NCBI GenBank assembly: GCA_946480925.1
Contig: CAMLLU010000008.1
Location: 1 to 64,000 of the forward strand
Direction of reading: 5' to 3'
Length of the DNA stretch: 64,000 nt
Source: an uncultured Rivibacter sp.
GTDB taxonomy: Bacteria > Pseudomonadota > Gammaproteobacteria > Burkholderiales > Burkholderiaceae
A program made the translations under genes and the position numbers. The notes beneath the pieces were generated by a model. The model was given only the letters and a program-made list of their open reading frames with translations. It had not been told where the DNA came from and did not search any database. Numbering within the stretch: position 1 is the stretch's first letter; every line of letters begins with the position of its first letter. Below, piece by piece: positions 49,101 through 53,999 of the stretch.

Positions 49101-52100
49101 CGATGAACGTCACGGCCGGTGGTTCGCTGGATGTCGCGTCCGGCATCACGGTGCAAGCCGGCGATGCGCTGACCGTGCAGGCGAGCAGCGTGACGGCCGG
49201 CGCGTCGAGCCGCATCGTCTCTGGTGCCGACATGCAGCTCACGACCACCGGTGAGGTGCTGGTGGCTGAACTCGCTGCCGGCGGCAACCTCGTGTTGACC
49301 GCTGGGGGCGCCGCCCGCAGCGCCGAGGCCGTGACCGTGCAAGGCAATGCCCTGGTCGACGCTGACAGCCTTACGGTGGACGGCGGCTGGACCTCGCAGG
49401 GCACGCTGGGCGTAGTGGTCGACAAGGCGATGGCCCTGAACAGCGATGTCCAGGCGTCCCGCGTCACGGTCGACGCAACCACGCTGGCGCTGGCCAACGG
49501 CGTTGCGCTGCGCAGTGCAGACGCGCTCACGGTGAATGCAGGCGCCATCACGATGGCCGCCTCCAGCACGCTGGGCGCGGCCAGCGACATGACGCTCGTC
49601 ACGTCGTCCGACCAGACGCTGGCCACGCTCACGGCCGGCAGGAACCTCCAGCTGCAAGCCGGTGGTGTGCTGACACTGAACGAGCAAGCGGTGGCTGGTG
49701 GTGCGGTGAACGCGACGGCCGGTGATGCGCTGACGATCGCCAGCGGCATCACGGTGCAAGCCGGCGACGCGCTGACCGTGCAGGCCGGCAGCCTCACGGC
49801 CGGTGCGTCGAGCCGCATCGTCTCGGGTGCCGATATGCAGCTCACAGCCACCGGCGACGCGCTGGTCGCGCAGCTCGATGCAGGCGGCAACCTGGCGCTG
49901 AACGCTGGTGGTGCGGCCCGCACCGCAGAAGCCGTGGCGGTGCAAGGCGACGCGGTGGTCGCCGCCGACAGCCTCACCGTCGATGGCGGTTGGGCTTCGC
50001 AAGGTGCGCTCGACGTGCACACCCACCAGGCGGCCGCGCTCGACAGCGATGTGCAGGCGGCTCGCGTCGCAGTGGATGCCGCGACGCTCAAGCTCGCGAA
50101 CGGTGTCACGCTGCGCAGTGCAGGCGCTCTCTCGGTGAATGCGGGCATCGTCACGATGGCTGCTTCCAGCGTGCTGAACGCAGGCGGCGACATGACCTTG
50201 ACCACGTCGGCCGGGCAGACGCTCGCGACGCTGCTGGCTGGCGACGATCTCGGCTTGCAAGCCGGCAGTGCGGTGGCGCTCAACGAACAGGCCACGGTCG
50301 GAGGCTCACTGAACGCGACGGCTGGTGGTGCGCTGACGATCGCCAGCGGCATCACGGTGCAGGCCGGCGATGCGCTCACCGTGCAGGCGAACAGCCTCAC
50401 GGCCGGTGCCTCCAGCCGCATCGTCTCCGGTGCCGGCATGCAACTCACGGCCGATGGCGACGTGCTCGTCGCGCAACTCGGCGCGGGCGGCAGCCTCGCG
50501 CTGAACGCCGGTGGTGCGGTTCGCAGCGCAGAAGCCGTGACGGTGCAAGGCGATGCGGTCGTCGATGCCGACAGCCTCACCGTCGATGGCGGCTGGGCTT
50601 CGCAAGGCGCGCTCGGGGTGCGCACCAACCAGGCCGTCGCGCTCAACAGCGGCGTGCAGGCCGGCAACGTTGCAGTCGATGCCGCTGCGCTCGATCTCGC
50701 GGACGGCGTCACGCTGCGCAGCGACGGGACCCTCTCGGTCAACGCAGGCGCCATCACGATGGCCAACGCCAGCGTGCTGAACGCAGCCGGCGACATGGCG
50801 CTGGCCACCACTGCCGGCCAGACGCTGGCAACGCTCACGGCCGGCGGCAACCTCCAGCTGCAGGCCGGCGGCGCACTGGCCCTGCAGGCCGACGTGCAAG
50901 CCGGCGGCAACGCCACGCTGCAAAGCGCCGGCGCCACCACGCTGGCAGGCGGTCGCAGCCTCACGGCCGGCGGTGCCTTCAACGCCGAAGCGGCCGAGTG
51001 GCAGATGGGCCAGGGCAGCCGCCTGCAAGCCGAAGGCGACCTGCGCCTGCAGGCTGCCGGCGACGTGCTGCTGGCCTCGGTCACCGGCCATGGCGAGCTG
51101 CTCTCGGTGAATGCCGGCGGCATGCTGCGCGGGCGTGCCGACGCGCCGGTGCACGTCGGCTCGGACGACGCGGTCACGCGCACCGAGCTGCAGGCGGGCC
51201 TGGGCATCGGCGACCCGCTGGTGGTGGACGTGCCCTGGCTCAGCGTTGCCACGCGCAGCGGCGACATCCACCTCGTGGTCGAACGCGACGTGTATTCGCC
51301 GCTGATCAGCGCGGAGAACGGCAACGTCACGATGGCGGTGCACGGCAGCCTCAACTTCGAGCAATTGCTGGGCAACCCGAACCTGTGGATCGATGGCCGC
51401 ATGTCCGGCACGCAGGTGACGATGCGCCAGGGCAGCCTTGCCTCGCGGGAGGAGCTGCAGGTGCAGCAGGTCACGCTGCTGGGCGGCGGGCCGCTCGCGG
51501 TGGCCGCGCCTCGCGTGGCGCTGGCGGTGGATGCTGCCGGTGCGCCGCAGGCCACGCTGTCGGTCACCGGCTTCGACGGTGCACGGGCCGAGAATGTCGC
51601 GTTGCAGGTCACCGGCACGCAGCGCGTGGAGATCACGCGGCTCGTCACGCACGATGCGCAGCTGGTGTTCCCGGTGGACGTGGCCTTGCGCGATGCCAGC
51701 GCCAGCGGCGAGCTCACGCTCACCACGCCGGCGGTCACGCTGAGCCTGGACAACCTGAACCCCGCGGCACGCCCGGCCGATGCGCAGTTGATCACGCCCA
51801 GCGGCAGCTTCTGGCTGCAGCTGCAGGGCAACGGGCTGTATACCGACGCCCTGGTCACGCGCTTCCAGTCGCCGGTGGCGCTGTACTTCCACCGCCCCGA
51901 CGAGCAGAAGCTGGTCGCGCAGCAGGCCTTCTACCGCATGAGCACCGAACACCTGTCGCAGGAAGTGGCGGGCACCAGCTGGCGCGTGCCGATGCAGCTC
52001 AAGCCGCTGCTCGCGCAGGCCAGCCCGGCGCTCGCGCCGTTCACCGGCCTCGTGCCGGCGGTGAACTTCGAGGGCCTGCCGCCCACCGCTGCCGGCCCGC

Positions 52101-52159
52101 GCGAAGGCGGTCCGGTGGAAGAAGACCTGGTGATCGAGGCGCCCGCCACCGTGCATTGA
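28163..52159 (+). CDS. Giant two-partner-secretion adhesin (LktA/FHA type), 7998 residues
   Basis: One uninterrupted 24-kb gene. An extended signal peptide (residues ~1-40, WLLSAASVNVLAA) leads into a TPS-type secretion domain with VSGFTTVSTTGTN, VFNHFVVGDGNTVNL and KLVNIVRSSRPEVWG, as in LktA-family filamentous adhesins. Residues ~250-3100 are Ala/Gly/Ser/Thr-rich beta-helix repeats with VAINxA-like strands. Helical insertions occur near residues 3160-3215 and 4060-4215. A Trp/Tyr/Cys-rich block is at ~3370-3860. Residues ~5000-7570 are near-perfect 201-residue repeats. The last ~400 residues are a distinct tail ending PATVH. It should be exported across the outer membrane by the TpsB encoded 32 bp downstream and act in adhesion or biofilm. 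Large antisense open frames are GC artefacts. Confidence 0.9.
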   Translation: MSKRRVPAYRRFQRPAPVPTVSRPLGWLLSAASVNVLAAGPAHNVDAVSGFTTVSTTGTNTQQVVNNYTSGGVAVNVFNHFVVGDGNTVNLQVPNGAKLVNIVRSSRPEVWGVLNAYENNKLGGDVTFASADGFLVGSTGIVNVGKLTLRTPSQTDIDNFVSGNKAIGDLTSGTYSLSSSGLVTIQGKVNTRDGVVIHADQVSVAAGATVIAGDAKSASYVSDAAVNTGDLSAPKTLQQTGGTISIVAQGKSGTAVDISGSLLADGGITIEAPTIALNSGSKLDTERTGGSATGAVTLTASAEEKIGMGEAVASTSITLGGSVVATDFSASASSHARSSYTEDIGIWVATTSVGLFTGLNANWVAADADATLTVGSTASLTASGNLTLASQARALAEDPAVTLNGNSLVGAAVVYGKATSDSTTQVTSGAQLSAGGKLSVTAHNENTLSASALTLVATNENTAVVSVAVGEASAHSKALVEAGASVSAGSVAVHAENQNSFYVNATAYGLSGTALGATVAYGNLATSAIADMGASVGTDAAKVGDVEVLALDRTTRQRVHSSSTVGKSLLFRTLGAAPVAALGAAQGFVNGAVSRVVPVNAAVDLARNADGSLDFRVGAAFTLSEYDHESVAHLGNNVAGQSAPTVVSSGNVVVGARTDVREMRTSSESSVSARTDSASGTPSDPAVANSASVAINLAIGNSRSTAEVGDHVNVTAARVGVAAEQWQPLVSTYNRWDSFGDYLDHLTPTAGLGTSLLSGFANASGEAEENAIAFSFNLQVQGHDTKAWVGSRAKLTSTAAAGDWTASHTLKDLGDFADASYSFGFDGAIGVQAYSQAQTLDIAGNMGALLIGAAVGAGEDGSSLGASMSYVGSTSNTVAGIGSGATVNAGAGDLAVDATSDDAHIVVAPTSGMGSGTAFNGIVGVFSMDNETRASLHNSANVTASAVDVQAHQYAGNWAAAGSFAYTDSKAIGVAVAINDSEANTRALVGDNSDDDALVAGYGAVSTTYTGSAPTAGLTTDSLTVHATTDGTSGAIAAAGSATTPKTGEPGYGKQFENKWLALQSKLASKFSSASSGSGSSSVQGASGGGQQNSGSGDSVAQNPDAGLGISGSVAASVSDLDTQAQVSGVTVTARTTRSAIDVQALEKTVQVSAAGSAAFIMAAKDPAASSTTAFSGAVAYQLSGNDAEALLSNVTAMKAGDVTVQAAQAGQRLGIGLGFSVNTNSASGKNYSVGVSASAAEVEDSASARIENSTLDAQDGSRSLDVQAYSRTDIGIGGGSLFGGGKGGVGLAVTYAEIGNGERNATEVLVSNSQLTDFSSVDLTAKNASRIASGAASLGGGNDALGFAGSFVINDVGGTHGAALSGSTASGVGTLNLDVSGQIDGTLDTVLDALGTGSENGTYDFSGSLLSDFAAPGNQSDTGARVLGVAGFLQVGKSNLGLAYTHNDLHQTHEAAITGSTVSASSVKVNAEDESWAVAVSAGMGVSTGTLSGVGSVAVNEVNNQLTSRIGTWDAGTASGSITAGSISVTAQNRADVAAGAGSIAASKGSSGGLAVALNLVGTSEHATTAQVAWTDLYTSGNVDVSATSGTSGDPNSLTAIGIGVGLAQGGLAFAGAIGVNNVDQTVDAAIQAVSTTQGGTTHRAATVSVTAEDHSGSDAWGFMAAGSSNGAAGAVGIATNRIDSDVTAEVMGGRSSTLYANSLLIDASRHNDLLTVNAGLAGSTGLTGAASIGTNVTDGHVLAKIGSGAKVDALNHVKVSALADTFSAVGSGAVGVGTGAASGAVAVSTAVDFGVTEALVDNAEVKALGRSGSVNIGSGALANGPTLTDLSTSADGVDRDALSQNFEDQTLQEGTQGVTGLAVNATSYQKLRTINVAGAGGTGAAAVAVNVATNDFEGSTTAAIRNSTINNGVSGEAGADVTVRGSDHSMGLAISAGLAGASQGAGIAGLSMNLQTHDVDAQITGSTVRADALAIDATATQMAQAVSAGGAGGGTGAGAASVVVTTQYGGVNAWLQGGTTTAGSVAVGAERQQESDVAAGAAAGAGQVGVGFGLAVSRIGGDTWATIGRDPDDDNATTVTTVNAGAVTVDAARSTVVNSYAFGAGVGVGATGIAGMVNVSDQAGDTRAGMYDTTLRGADGTSAAGSLRISADEIYSAEQHAAGAGVGLVGIGATFNVALSSSSTVAELVGSDVKATTTTVDAEADREAFVTSVAGGAGKFAGAVSLGFVKFGAGDSGGADSELANSAAAADTTVNTGYGAQNTQLTADEQNSLDSASGGLDVASRVQNTAVSADATTTGDGSTLKVPDASLLAARVSGGTLVTDSLTVRTDGRTHTYTVAGAVQGSLAGLSGGLGISRQYLVNSAIVDGNVTADSVSVTATERDGAGGAAGEVEAFTAGVGGLVIGVAYSDVLVQNRVVAGVSRAIGDDSNTLTVSAVDSSSVKVGGDNENSPENVSVGLGVIGATVVRAEKDSDVDAWAGKNGYKLDGYDAMTVGASVSGQVRATGFSVSAGVVDVTGVSANAEDNSSADAQLIGGADTGSDAVLTVTASAKPETYARAYGVAVGAGAGVGGSFAYATANTSVKASIADNAVFSGSGSVSVNATTGETDTSRQGSYFSADAQALAASGGLLLGLVGTEVTAKNSSQTRAELGDYVTLPTGDLAVTAFGYSGQRAEGDAYFGGGILGFGKNTATAWSATSTRVLMGKNPVADFTREGEFTLTAVGADRNEAFATGGGGGAISGSAAEAVVKAADSDAAPAVLVEVEDWTSSRSIVGTAGLKILAEHSTQFFTGADTTAVSVIGASAANATTTIDVDAKVKLGQYVGFDSQAVDVAAVNAIEQISSPSLSGWDVSVNAGAGGGINGYAAGSTINIDNQGASISLGDRASLDVFAVTAHETLGNRLRLDAYSTLSLTDQAQLSTGGAIQRADAASTITAVANNSITLGQNVELDNDVDTVQLGTYSVQNVWASANAKTYGGVGGAAGEVDIESTVNNTVTLGANAVLTGYGSISLYAGRSGDGITDNTVLLNAVSDVYNWTAAPITTTVKADAHANVNNNVNIGSGASVASVRNIWLEADEGRVYTTGTGRGHNPYLELFSSETKAGSGTSTTSSTVTFAGSATLEAGTRYNQSVTINSNGTVTKGTGTEATVYDLGNFSSRASLQAYIDELTAEKAVTDAYVATLDASAQASYTYSARYQEVESQLSFLEPLLSELSASTSNAVVVANVTAAGGDVHLTADTVKVTSGTPIITAHGDPTITITNNSAKALIVDTLTIPNDAGGQVLVSGGASNSLPAALKVVESGGGSGSQITITHNPGVDGVDLVVQGDITNLGGKVTVDVKRGSMLQTASIYAKQMELTVADVYLVNTSGTVSYGFSPLALSGYVTSGRGWKPASAEEAVMWYISDRYESEIKNRGIAGFNSWWYGTDYASRTDTIWSQIYLNWGFNNADECSTGCTTFNFPNNSGGSTRGSGDWRFDSVVDYTGKLRLTTDYNSIKNSGFLGTAVTKDALNASFIAVNAGTIDINGTIRAGNFNNWSVDIASSFDSAIATYIDKKGLSANDTISITPGQPLYYTERAYSCTGFICGWKNKTVALDTGVSLASSGDAGIGLTYDVGTGKLALADVNASGNGTVMLRGKIVSTGADGKVLVDDGLGTIRVNNASGKELVVNDLNAGTQSTGIIRITDTNYSNRTDWYVHTPGGLVQHYVTGSSATTYTGATPTTEGWYESGNATTSYQPRTGQWYKWTESASVVRSYTDRSSNNLAQELPTGEWKWSNQDSPWTVGSGSIVTSCSACTGDYLTGVFNYGSTNGYDAFPVDWTYSDYYGNTFVNKDWVYYVPKGLSMSVDYYVKADHPVKLQFVGAAQGTVEVGSRTNLTLNGSISNSQGTTTLASTGGGITASAGAVVNSAALNMSAAGNLGSSSQALTAITSLINASAGGSVNLDLTAQSSSIALQQIAAGTDVTVVADKSLLPTGSGTHLAGRNVTLTGTFGGLGDVSAGQTVNTAITGTLTVDARGDIALRQASGDLTLNTLTAEGGDVSITLGNGRLLNGIDSSGRSSEETAYLAQVWQSLNLTGADAGQETVKAFENQVSAQYQLYHLIKQRLADDSDAGFTIAPAYLEAMRTRVALQQGVSAASLGDAAVTAAVKAEYQGVQSFFSSQFGASLPFDTAAAFDSSWRYTLDPASALYATLTSGARWKQSQLDVAISEAALTPVTSAYVSSRAANISGNNVTLNTSAGSVGQDAASLSIAISRSNPSLSDDEKAALVGAGPGDLSFVTTDTQLLATVKQQDPVKVNATGVFRATSRDEVYVESDQSLALGGVQSSQGDVRLSAGGSITSASGNATTVSAEHLNIAVSQGSIGSVSAPIRLSLTEALRVASAPGDIYVSHAGGVLALGSLGAGGTLSVSAGGALTNWASNGSGYHLLADSIDLGASGGDLGTAARPLRLRLVGGTLTLAGDDAHVEVDSTGLWDLGSVSLSGALALQANSDLHLAGSLNATSANLHTTGEVSAASVNWSTTGATSVDGSVLSLASTNLSASQLTLQATAGDLDAGTLQAHGGDLTLLATGDIGLYGALSTSGRWLADGQSLQMQVGSSATVGGAATLTAIDAMQITGLQASGDVSLTAGTLDVAQALQGADVGVSVQQQASLAAGGTTQATGTLTLDAQQLDMGTGSVLRSGGALTATTTGDQTLAVLEAGGALALHAGGALAFNGVVTAGQGIDLVAQDTLTIADGVALQSGADFTVQVQDLQAGTSSRLVSGANLQLATAGDARVAQAEAAGSFVLQAGGAASIGESAMAQGDLQLQAAHGFTAAGTLQGANVALDAQGVTLQAGTTVTASQALTVDAQQLLMGQGSTLAADGRLGVTTSGNQALTRLAAGGDLVLQADGAVTLEDGASAQGAMDLQAASFDMAPGSRIDAGRGLVISTMSGAQTLATLDVSGNVTLQSGRGVTLQESVNAGHTLNVNASGAFVTAPGITVQAGDALLVQAQSVAAGLGSRLVSGTDLSITSTDDATLAQLEAGQDLNVQAGTMARLTEAASAQRDAWLQAGTLRVQGGLNLPGQLQLRADIDVALASDVHAGAVTVDAATLALSNGVTLRSDGTLDVTAGEVTMGSGSRMLAGGDLQLGAQGNLVLARLDAANVALQAGGALTLNDNVTGTQSVALSAGQALTVADGVQVQAGDALSAQASSLAAGASSRLVAGGDMQLTATGDVLVAQLGAGGSLALNAGGAVRSAEAVAVQGGAAIDADSLTVDGGWVSQGALTVQADQAVALNSNVQAGGAVVDAATLQMATGVTLRSTGAVTVDADAIAMGSGSKLESGSTMSLTTQGQQTLAQLSAGTDLTLQAGGAVALNEQAMAGGALRVTAGGPLTVAGGTTVQAGDALSLQTSNLTAGASSRIVSSADMQLTATGDMLVAQLDAGGNLTLNAGNAVRSTEAVAVQGSAAVEADSVTVDGGWVSQGALDVQARQAVALNSNVAASSVALDAATLDVASGVALRGVGALSMTGDAVSMGTGSLIESGADMRLATQGQQTLARLNAGGDLVLQAGGAVALSEQAMAGGALSVTAGGPVTVAGGITVQAGDELSLQAGSLTAGASSRIASGADMGLAVGGDVLMARLAAGGSLTLNAGGAVRSTEGVEVQGDAAVAADSLTVDGRWTSQGALDVQARRSVAFNTSVQAANVTIDAATLDVASGITLRSVGALSMTGDAVSMGTGSLIESGADMRLATQGQQTLARLNAGGDLVLQAGGVVALSEQATAGGALRGTAGGPVTVAGGITVQAGDELTLQASSLTAGASSRIVSGADMQLTTTGDVLVAQLDAGGNLALTSGGAVRTAEAVAVQGDTVIAADSLAVDGGWTSQGGLDVRANQAVALNSDVQAAHVAVDAGTLDLANGVALRGNGAVALSADAIAMGAGSAMESGSTMSLTAQGDQALAQLSAGTDLTLQAGGAVALNEQATAGGALSVTAGGPVTVAGGITVQAGDALSVQANSLTAGASSRVVSGADMQLTADGGVLVAQLDAGGHLTLNAGGAARTVEAIAVRGDAVVAANSFTVDGGWVSQGGLEVRANQAVALNSDVQAADVAIDAATLDLANGVALRSAGSLNVNSGAIAMSTASAMDAGSTMSLTTLGDQVLAQLSAGGDLTLQAGGTAALNEQVSAGGALSATAGGSLTAAGGITVQAGNALSLQASSLMAGSASRIVSGADTQLAATGDVQVAQLGVGGNLTLNAGGAARSAEAVAVQGDASVTADGMTIDGGWVSQGNLLLLATQGVTLNSDVSAANVAVDASGIELASGVTLRSANALVVNGDTVAMGAGSAMDAGSAMSLTTQGDQTLARLSAGTGLTLLAGGAVALNEQATAGGALNVRAGGPLTVAAGITVQAGDVLTLQAGSLTAGASSRIASGADMGLAVGGDVVVAQLAAGGSLTLNAGGAVRSTEGVKVQGDAAVAADSLAVDGGWTSQGALDVQAGRSVAFNTSVQAANVAIDAATLDLANGVMLRSGGSLSVNAGAITMANASVLSTAGDTTLVTSGSQTLATLAAGGNVTLQAGDAVALNEQATAGGVLSVTAGGSLAVADGITVQAGDAMNVQAGSLTAGASSRIVSGSDVQLTTTGDVLVAQLDASGNLSLNASGAVRSAEAVSVQGDAVVAAGSLTVDGGWVTQGSLNVEANETVALNSDIQAADVAIDAASLNLSNGVSLHSAGALAVNADAVSMGSGSVMASGFAMSLTTQADQALARLSAGTDLTLQAGGAISLNEQVTAGGAMHVTAGGPLTMAGGITVQAGGAMTMQADSLAAGASSRLVSGGDMQLAAAGGALVAQLDAGGNFALTAGSAARSSEAVTVQGDAIVDADSFTVDGGWVLQGALTVRANREVALNRDAQANSVAVDAATLDLANGVALRSAGAVTVNADAIAMGSGSVMASGSAMSLTTQDAQALARLSAGTDLTLQAGRAIALNEQAAAGGAMNVTAGGSLDVASGITVQAGDALTVQASSVTAGASSRIVSGADMQLTTTGEVLVAELAAGGNLVLTAGGAARSAEAVTVQGNALVDADSLTVDGGWTSQGTLGVVVDKAMALNSDVQASRVTVDATTLALANGVALRSADALTVNAGAITMAASSTLGAASDMTLVTSSDQTLATLTAGRNLQLQAGGVLTLNEQAVAGGAVNATAGDALTIASGITVQAGDALTVQAGSLTAGASSRIVSGADMQLTATGDALVAQLDAGGNLALNAGGAARTAEAVAVQGDAVVAADSLTVDGGWASQGALDVHTHQAAALDSDVQAARVAVDAATLKLANGVTLRSAGALSVNAGIVTMAASSVLNAGGDMTLTTSAGQTLATLLAGDDLGLQAGSAVALNEQATVGGSLNATAGGALTIASGITVQAGDALTVQANSLTAGASSRIVSGAGMQLTADGDVLVAQLGAGGSLALNAGGAVRSAEAVTVQGDAVVDADSLTVDGGWASQGALGVRTNQAVALNSGVQAGNVAVDAAALDLADGVTLRSDGTLSVNAGAITMANASVLNAAGDMALATTAGQTLATLTAGGNLQLQAGGALALQADVQAGGNATLQSAGATTLAGGRSLTAGGAFNAEAAEWQMGQGSRLQAEGDLRLQAAGDVLLASVTGHGELLSVNAGGMLRGRADAPVHVGSDDAVTRTELQAGLGIGDPLVVDVPWLSVATRSGDIHLVVERDVYSPLISAENGNVTMAVHGSLNFEQLLGNPNLWIDGRMSGTQVTMRQGSLASREELQVQQVTLLGGGPLAVAAPRVALAVDAAGAPQATLSVTGFDGARAENVALQVTGTQRVEITRLVTHDAQLVFPVDVALRDASASGELTLTTPAVTLSLDNLNPAARPADAQLITPSGSFWLQLQGNGLYTDALVTRFQSPVALYFHRPDEQKLVAQQAFYRMSTEHLSQEVAGTSWRVPMQLKPLLAQASPALAPFTGLVPAVNFEGLPPTAAGPREGGPVEEDLVIEAPATVH
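43172..50880 (+). repeat. 603-bp (201-codon) tandem repeats inside the adhesin gene
   Basis: The codon for the Ala of the repeated ASSR motif occurs at 43775, 44378, 44981, 45584, 46187 and on to 50408: twelve copies spaced exactly 603 bp with no indel. One unit upstream (43175) is 600 bp away and another (42446) 729 bp. Each unit carries VDGGW, GVALRS-type, LNEQ and VQAGDA motifs. Stretches of adjacent units are identical (44696-44840 versus 45299-45443), and unit pieces four periods apart also match (about 45061 versus 47473). Confidence 0.93.
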
Positions 52160-52191
52160 CGACGACTGACCATTTCTCGAAAGCTGTTGCC

Positions 52192-53829
52192 TTGTTGTAT
52201 TCGTCCCGTCCCTGGCTGGCGCTGGCTCTCGGCGCCGCTGCCCTCGTTCCCGCGCTCTCGCGGGCCCAGACCGTGCCCACGCTGCCGCCTTCGGCCGACC
52301 CGGCCTTGCAGGAGCAGGAACGGCAGCGCCGCGAGCAGCGCCTGCAGCAGCGCGAGGCCGCACCGGCGGCACAGCGCCCTTCCGCCGCACAGGAAGCCGC
52401 GGCCGACGAAGGGCCGACCTTCGTGCTGCAGCGCGTGCGCTTCACCACCTCGCGCCACCTCAAGCGCGAGCAACTGGCCGAGCTCACGCAGCCGCTGCTG
52501 GGCAGGCCCATCCGCTGGCGCGACCTGCAAGGCCTGCTGGACCGCGTGAACCAGCTCTATCGCGAGCTGGGCATCTTCACGGCGGCGGCCACGCTGCCCG
52601 AGCAGCAGGTGCAGGACGGCACGGTGGTGGTGCAGCTGGTCGAAGGCCGGCTCGGCCAGGTGAAGGTCGAGAACAACCGCGACCTTTCCGGCGACTGGGT
52701 GCGTGGCTGGCTGCAGGGCGTGCAGCCCGGTGGCGACGTCGACGCACGGCGGCTGGAGGCCGACCTCGCGCGCTTCAACCGCATCAACGATGCGCAGCTG
52801 CAGGCCGCGCTGCGCGCAGGCGAAAGCTTCGGCGAGACCGACCTCGTGCTCGCCGTGAAGGAGCCCGAGCGCACCAGCGGCATGGTGTTCGCCGACAACT
52901 ACGGCTACGAAAGCACCGGGCGCGCCGAGGCCGGCGTGGTGGTGCGCCGCCATTCGCTGCTGGCCGAGGGCGACCGCGCGGTGGGCTCGCTCACCGCGTC
53001 GGAAGGCACGCAGGCGCTGTCGCTGGCGTACTCGGCGCCTGCGGGCGCGAGTGGCTGGCGCTTCGGCGGCTCGCTGGCCGCCAACCGCACGAAGATGGTG
53101 TCGGGCGACTTCGCGGTGCTCGACGTCAAAGGCAGCGGCGAAAGCCTCGGGCTGGACGCGAGCCGCCTCGTGGTCTCGGCCGACCGGTGGTGGTGGAGCA
53201 TGGCCGCCGGTATGCAGGTGTCGAACTCGGGCAACGACGTGCGCGACGTGGCGGTGAGCCGCTACCGCGTGACGAAGCTGACGGTCGGCGCCCCGCTCAC
53301 CGTCACCGGCGACGGCTGGCAGTGGAGCTTCAACCCGGTGCTGGTGCAGGCGCGGGCGCAGAACCGCCTGCTGCCGGACCAGTCGATCGATGCCACGCTG
53401 TTCATCGGCGACACCAGCCTGGTGTGGCGCCACGCGCCCGCCTGGTATTCGCTGGCGCAGCTGAGCTGGCAGTGGGCCAATCGTGAGAGCCTGCCCGGGG
53501 CGCTGGCGTATTCCGTCGGCGGGCCCGCATCGGTGCGCGGCTACGACGCCGGGCAGATCAGCGGCGACAAGGGCGCCACGCTGACGGCCGAGCTGCACTA
53601 CGACGGCTGGGCGCCGGCGCAGACGCGCGTGGACCTGTTCGCCTTCGTCGACGCGGCCGAGGTGCGCTCGGTCAACCCGGGCGTGCAGCCGGCGTCCGCC
53701 GGCTTCGGCGCCTCGTGGTCGGGCTGGAAGGGCGTGGGCCTGACCGTCACCGCCGGCCGCAGCCTCAACGACGTGGTGCCCGAACAGCGCGACTGGCGCG
53801 CCTATGCGCGGCTGAGCTGGGCGTTCTGA
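52192..53829 (+). CDS. TpsB outer-membrane transporter (ShlB/FhaC/HecB family)
   Basis: A ~545-residue two-partner-secretion pore. A signal peptide (LALALGAAALVPALSRA before QTVPT) is followed by a Gln/Arg/Ala-rich segment, a POTRA-type domain (FVLQRVRFTTSRHLKREQL through VEGRLGQVKVENNRDLSG, cited in part) and a C-terminal beta-barrel with GGPASVRGYDAGQISGDKG, the conserved SVRGY motif of the FhaC L6 loop, ending in an aromatic residue (LSWAF). It exports the preceding adhesin. No ATG precedes the signal peptide in frame, so a TTG at 52192 or 52195 is the likely start, 32 bp after the adhesin stop. Confidence 0.88.
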   Translation: MLYSSRPWLALALGAAALVPALSRAQTVPTLPPSADPALQEQERQRREQRLQQREAAPAAQRPSAAQEAAADEGPTFVLQRVRFTTSRHLKREQLAELTQPLLGRPIRWRDLQGLLDRVNQLYRELGIFTAAATLPEQQVQDGTVVVQLVEGRLGQVKVENNRDLSGDWVRGWLQGVQPGGDVDARRLEADLARFNRINDAQLQAALRAGESFGETDLVLAVKEPERTSGMVFADNYGYESTGRAEAGVVVRRHSLLAEGDRAVGSLTASEGTQALSLAYSAPAGASGWRFGGSLAANRTKMVSGDFAVLDVKGSGESLGLDASRLVVSADRWWWSMAAGMQVSNSGNDVRDVAVSRYRVTKLTVGAPLTVTGDGWQWSFNPVLVQARAQNRLLPDQSIDATLFIGDTSLVWRHAPAWYSLAQLSWQWANRESLPGALAYSVGGPASVRGYDAGQISGDKGATLTAELHYDGWAPAQTRVDLFAFVDAAEVRSVNPGVQPASAGFGASWSGWKGVGLTVTAGRSLNDVVPEQRDWRAYARLSWAF

Positions 53830-53999
53830 GGGTCGCCGCCGGCCGAGGGGCGGTTTCAGTCGCAGTCCACCACGGCATCTGTTGGAGTGTCTTCGCGTCA
53901 AACTGCAGGAGTCGCCACTCTGTACTCATGGTGGTTTTCAGTCTCAACTGTGGTTCGGAACGAGTAGGGGTTGTGCAAACAAAGCGTGGATGGATAGTG

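Noticed and set aside
43172..50880. CRISPR-like periodicity because of regular repeats.
   Set aside because: The unit is 603 bp, in frame inside a coding gene, and has no short repeat/spacer alternation or cas genes.
27329..53901. Several very long open frames on the minus strand and other plus frames opposite the adhesin (up to ~2000 codons).
   Set aside because: They are low-complexity Arg/Gly/His/Ala or Ser/Pro-rich translations opposite a repetitive GC-rich gene in which stop codons are rare on the antisense strand. They lack start context and family similarity; the 7998-codon frame explains the DNA.
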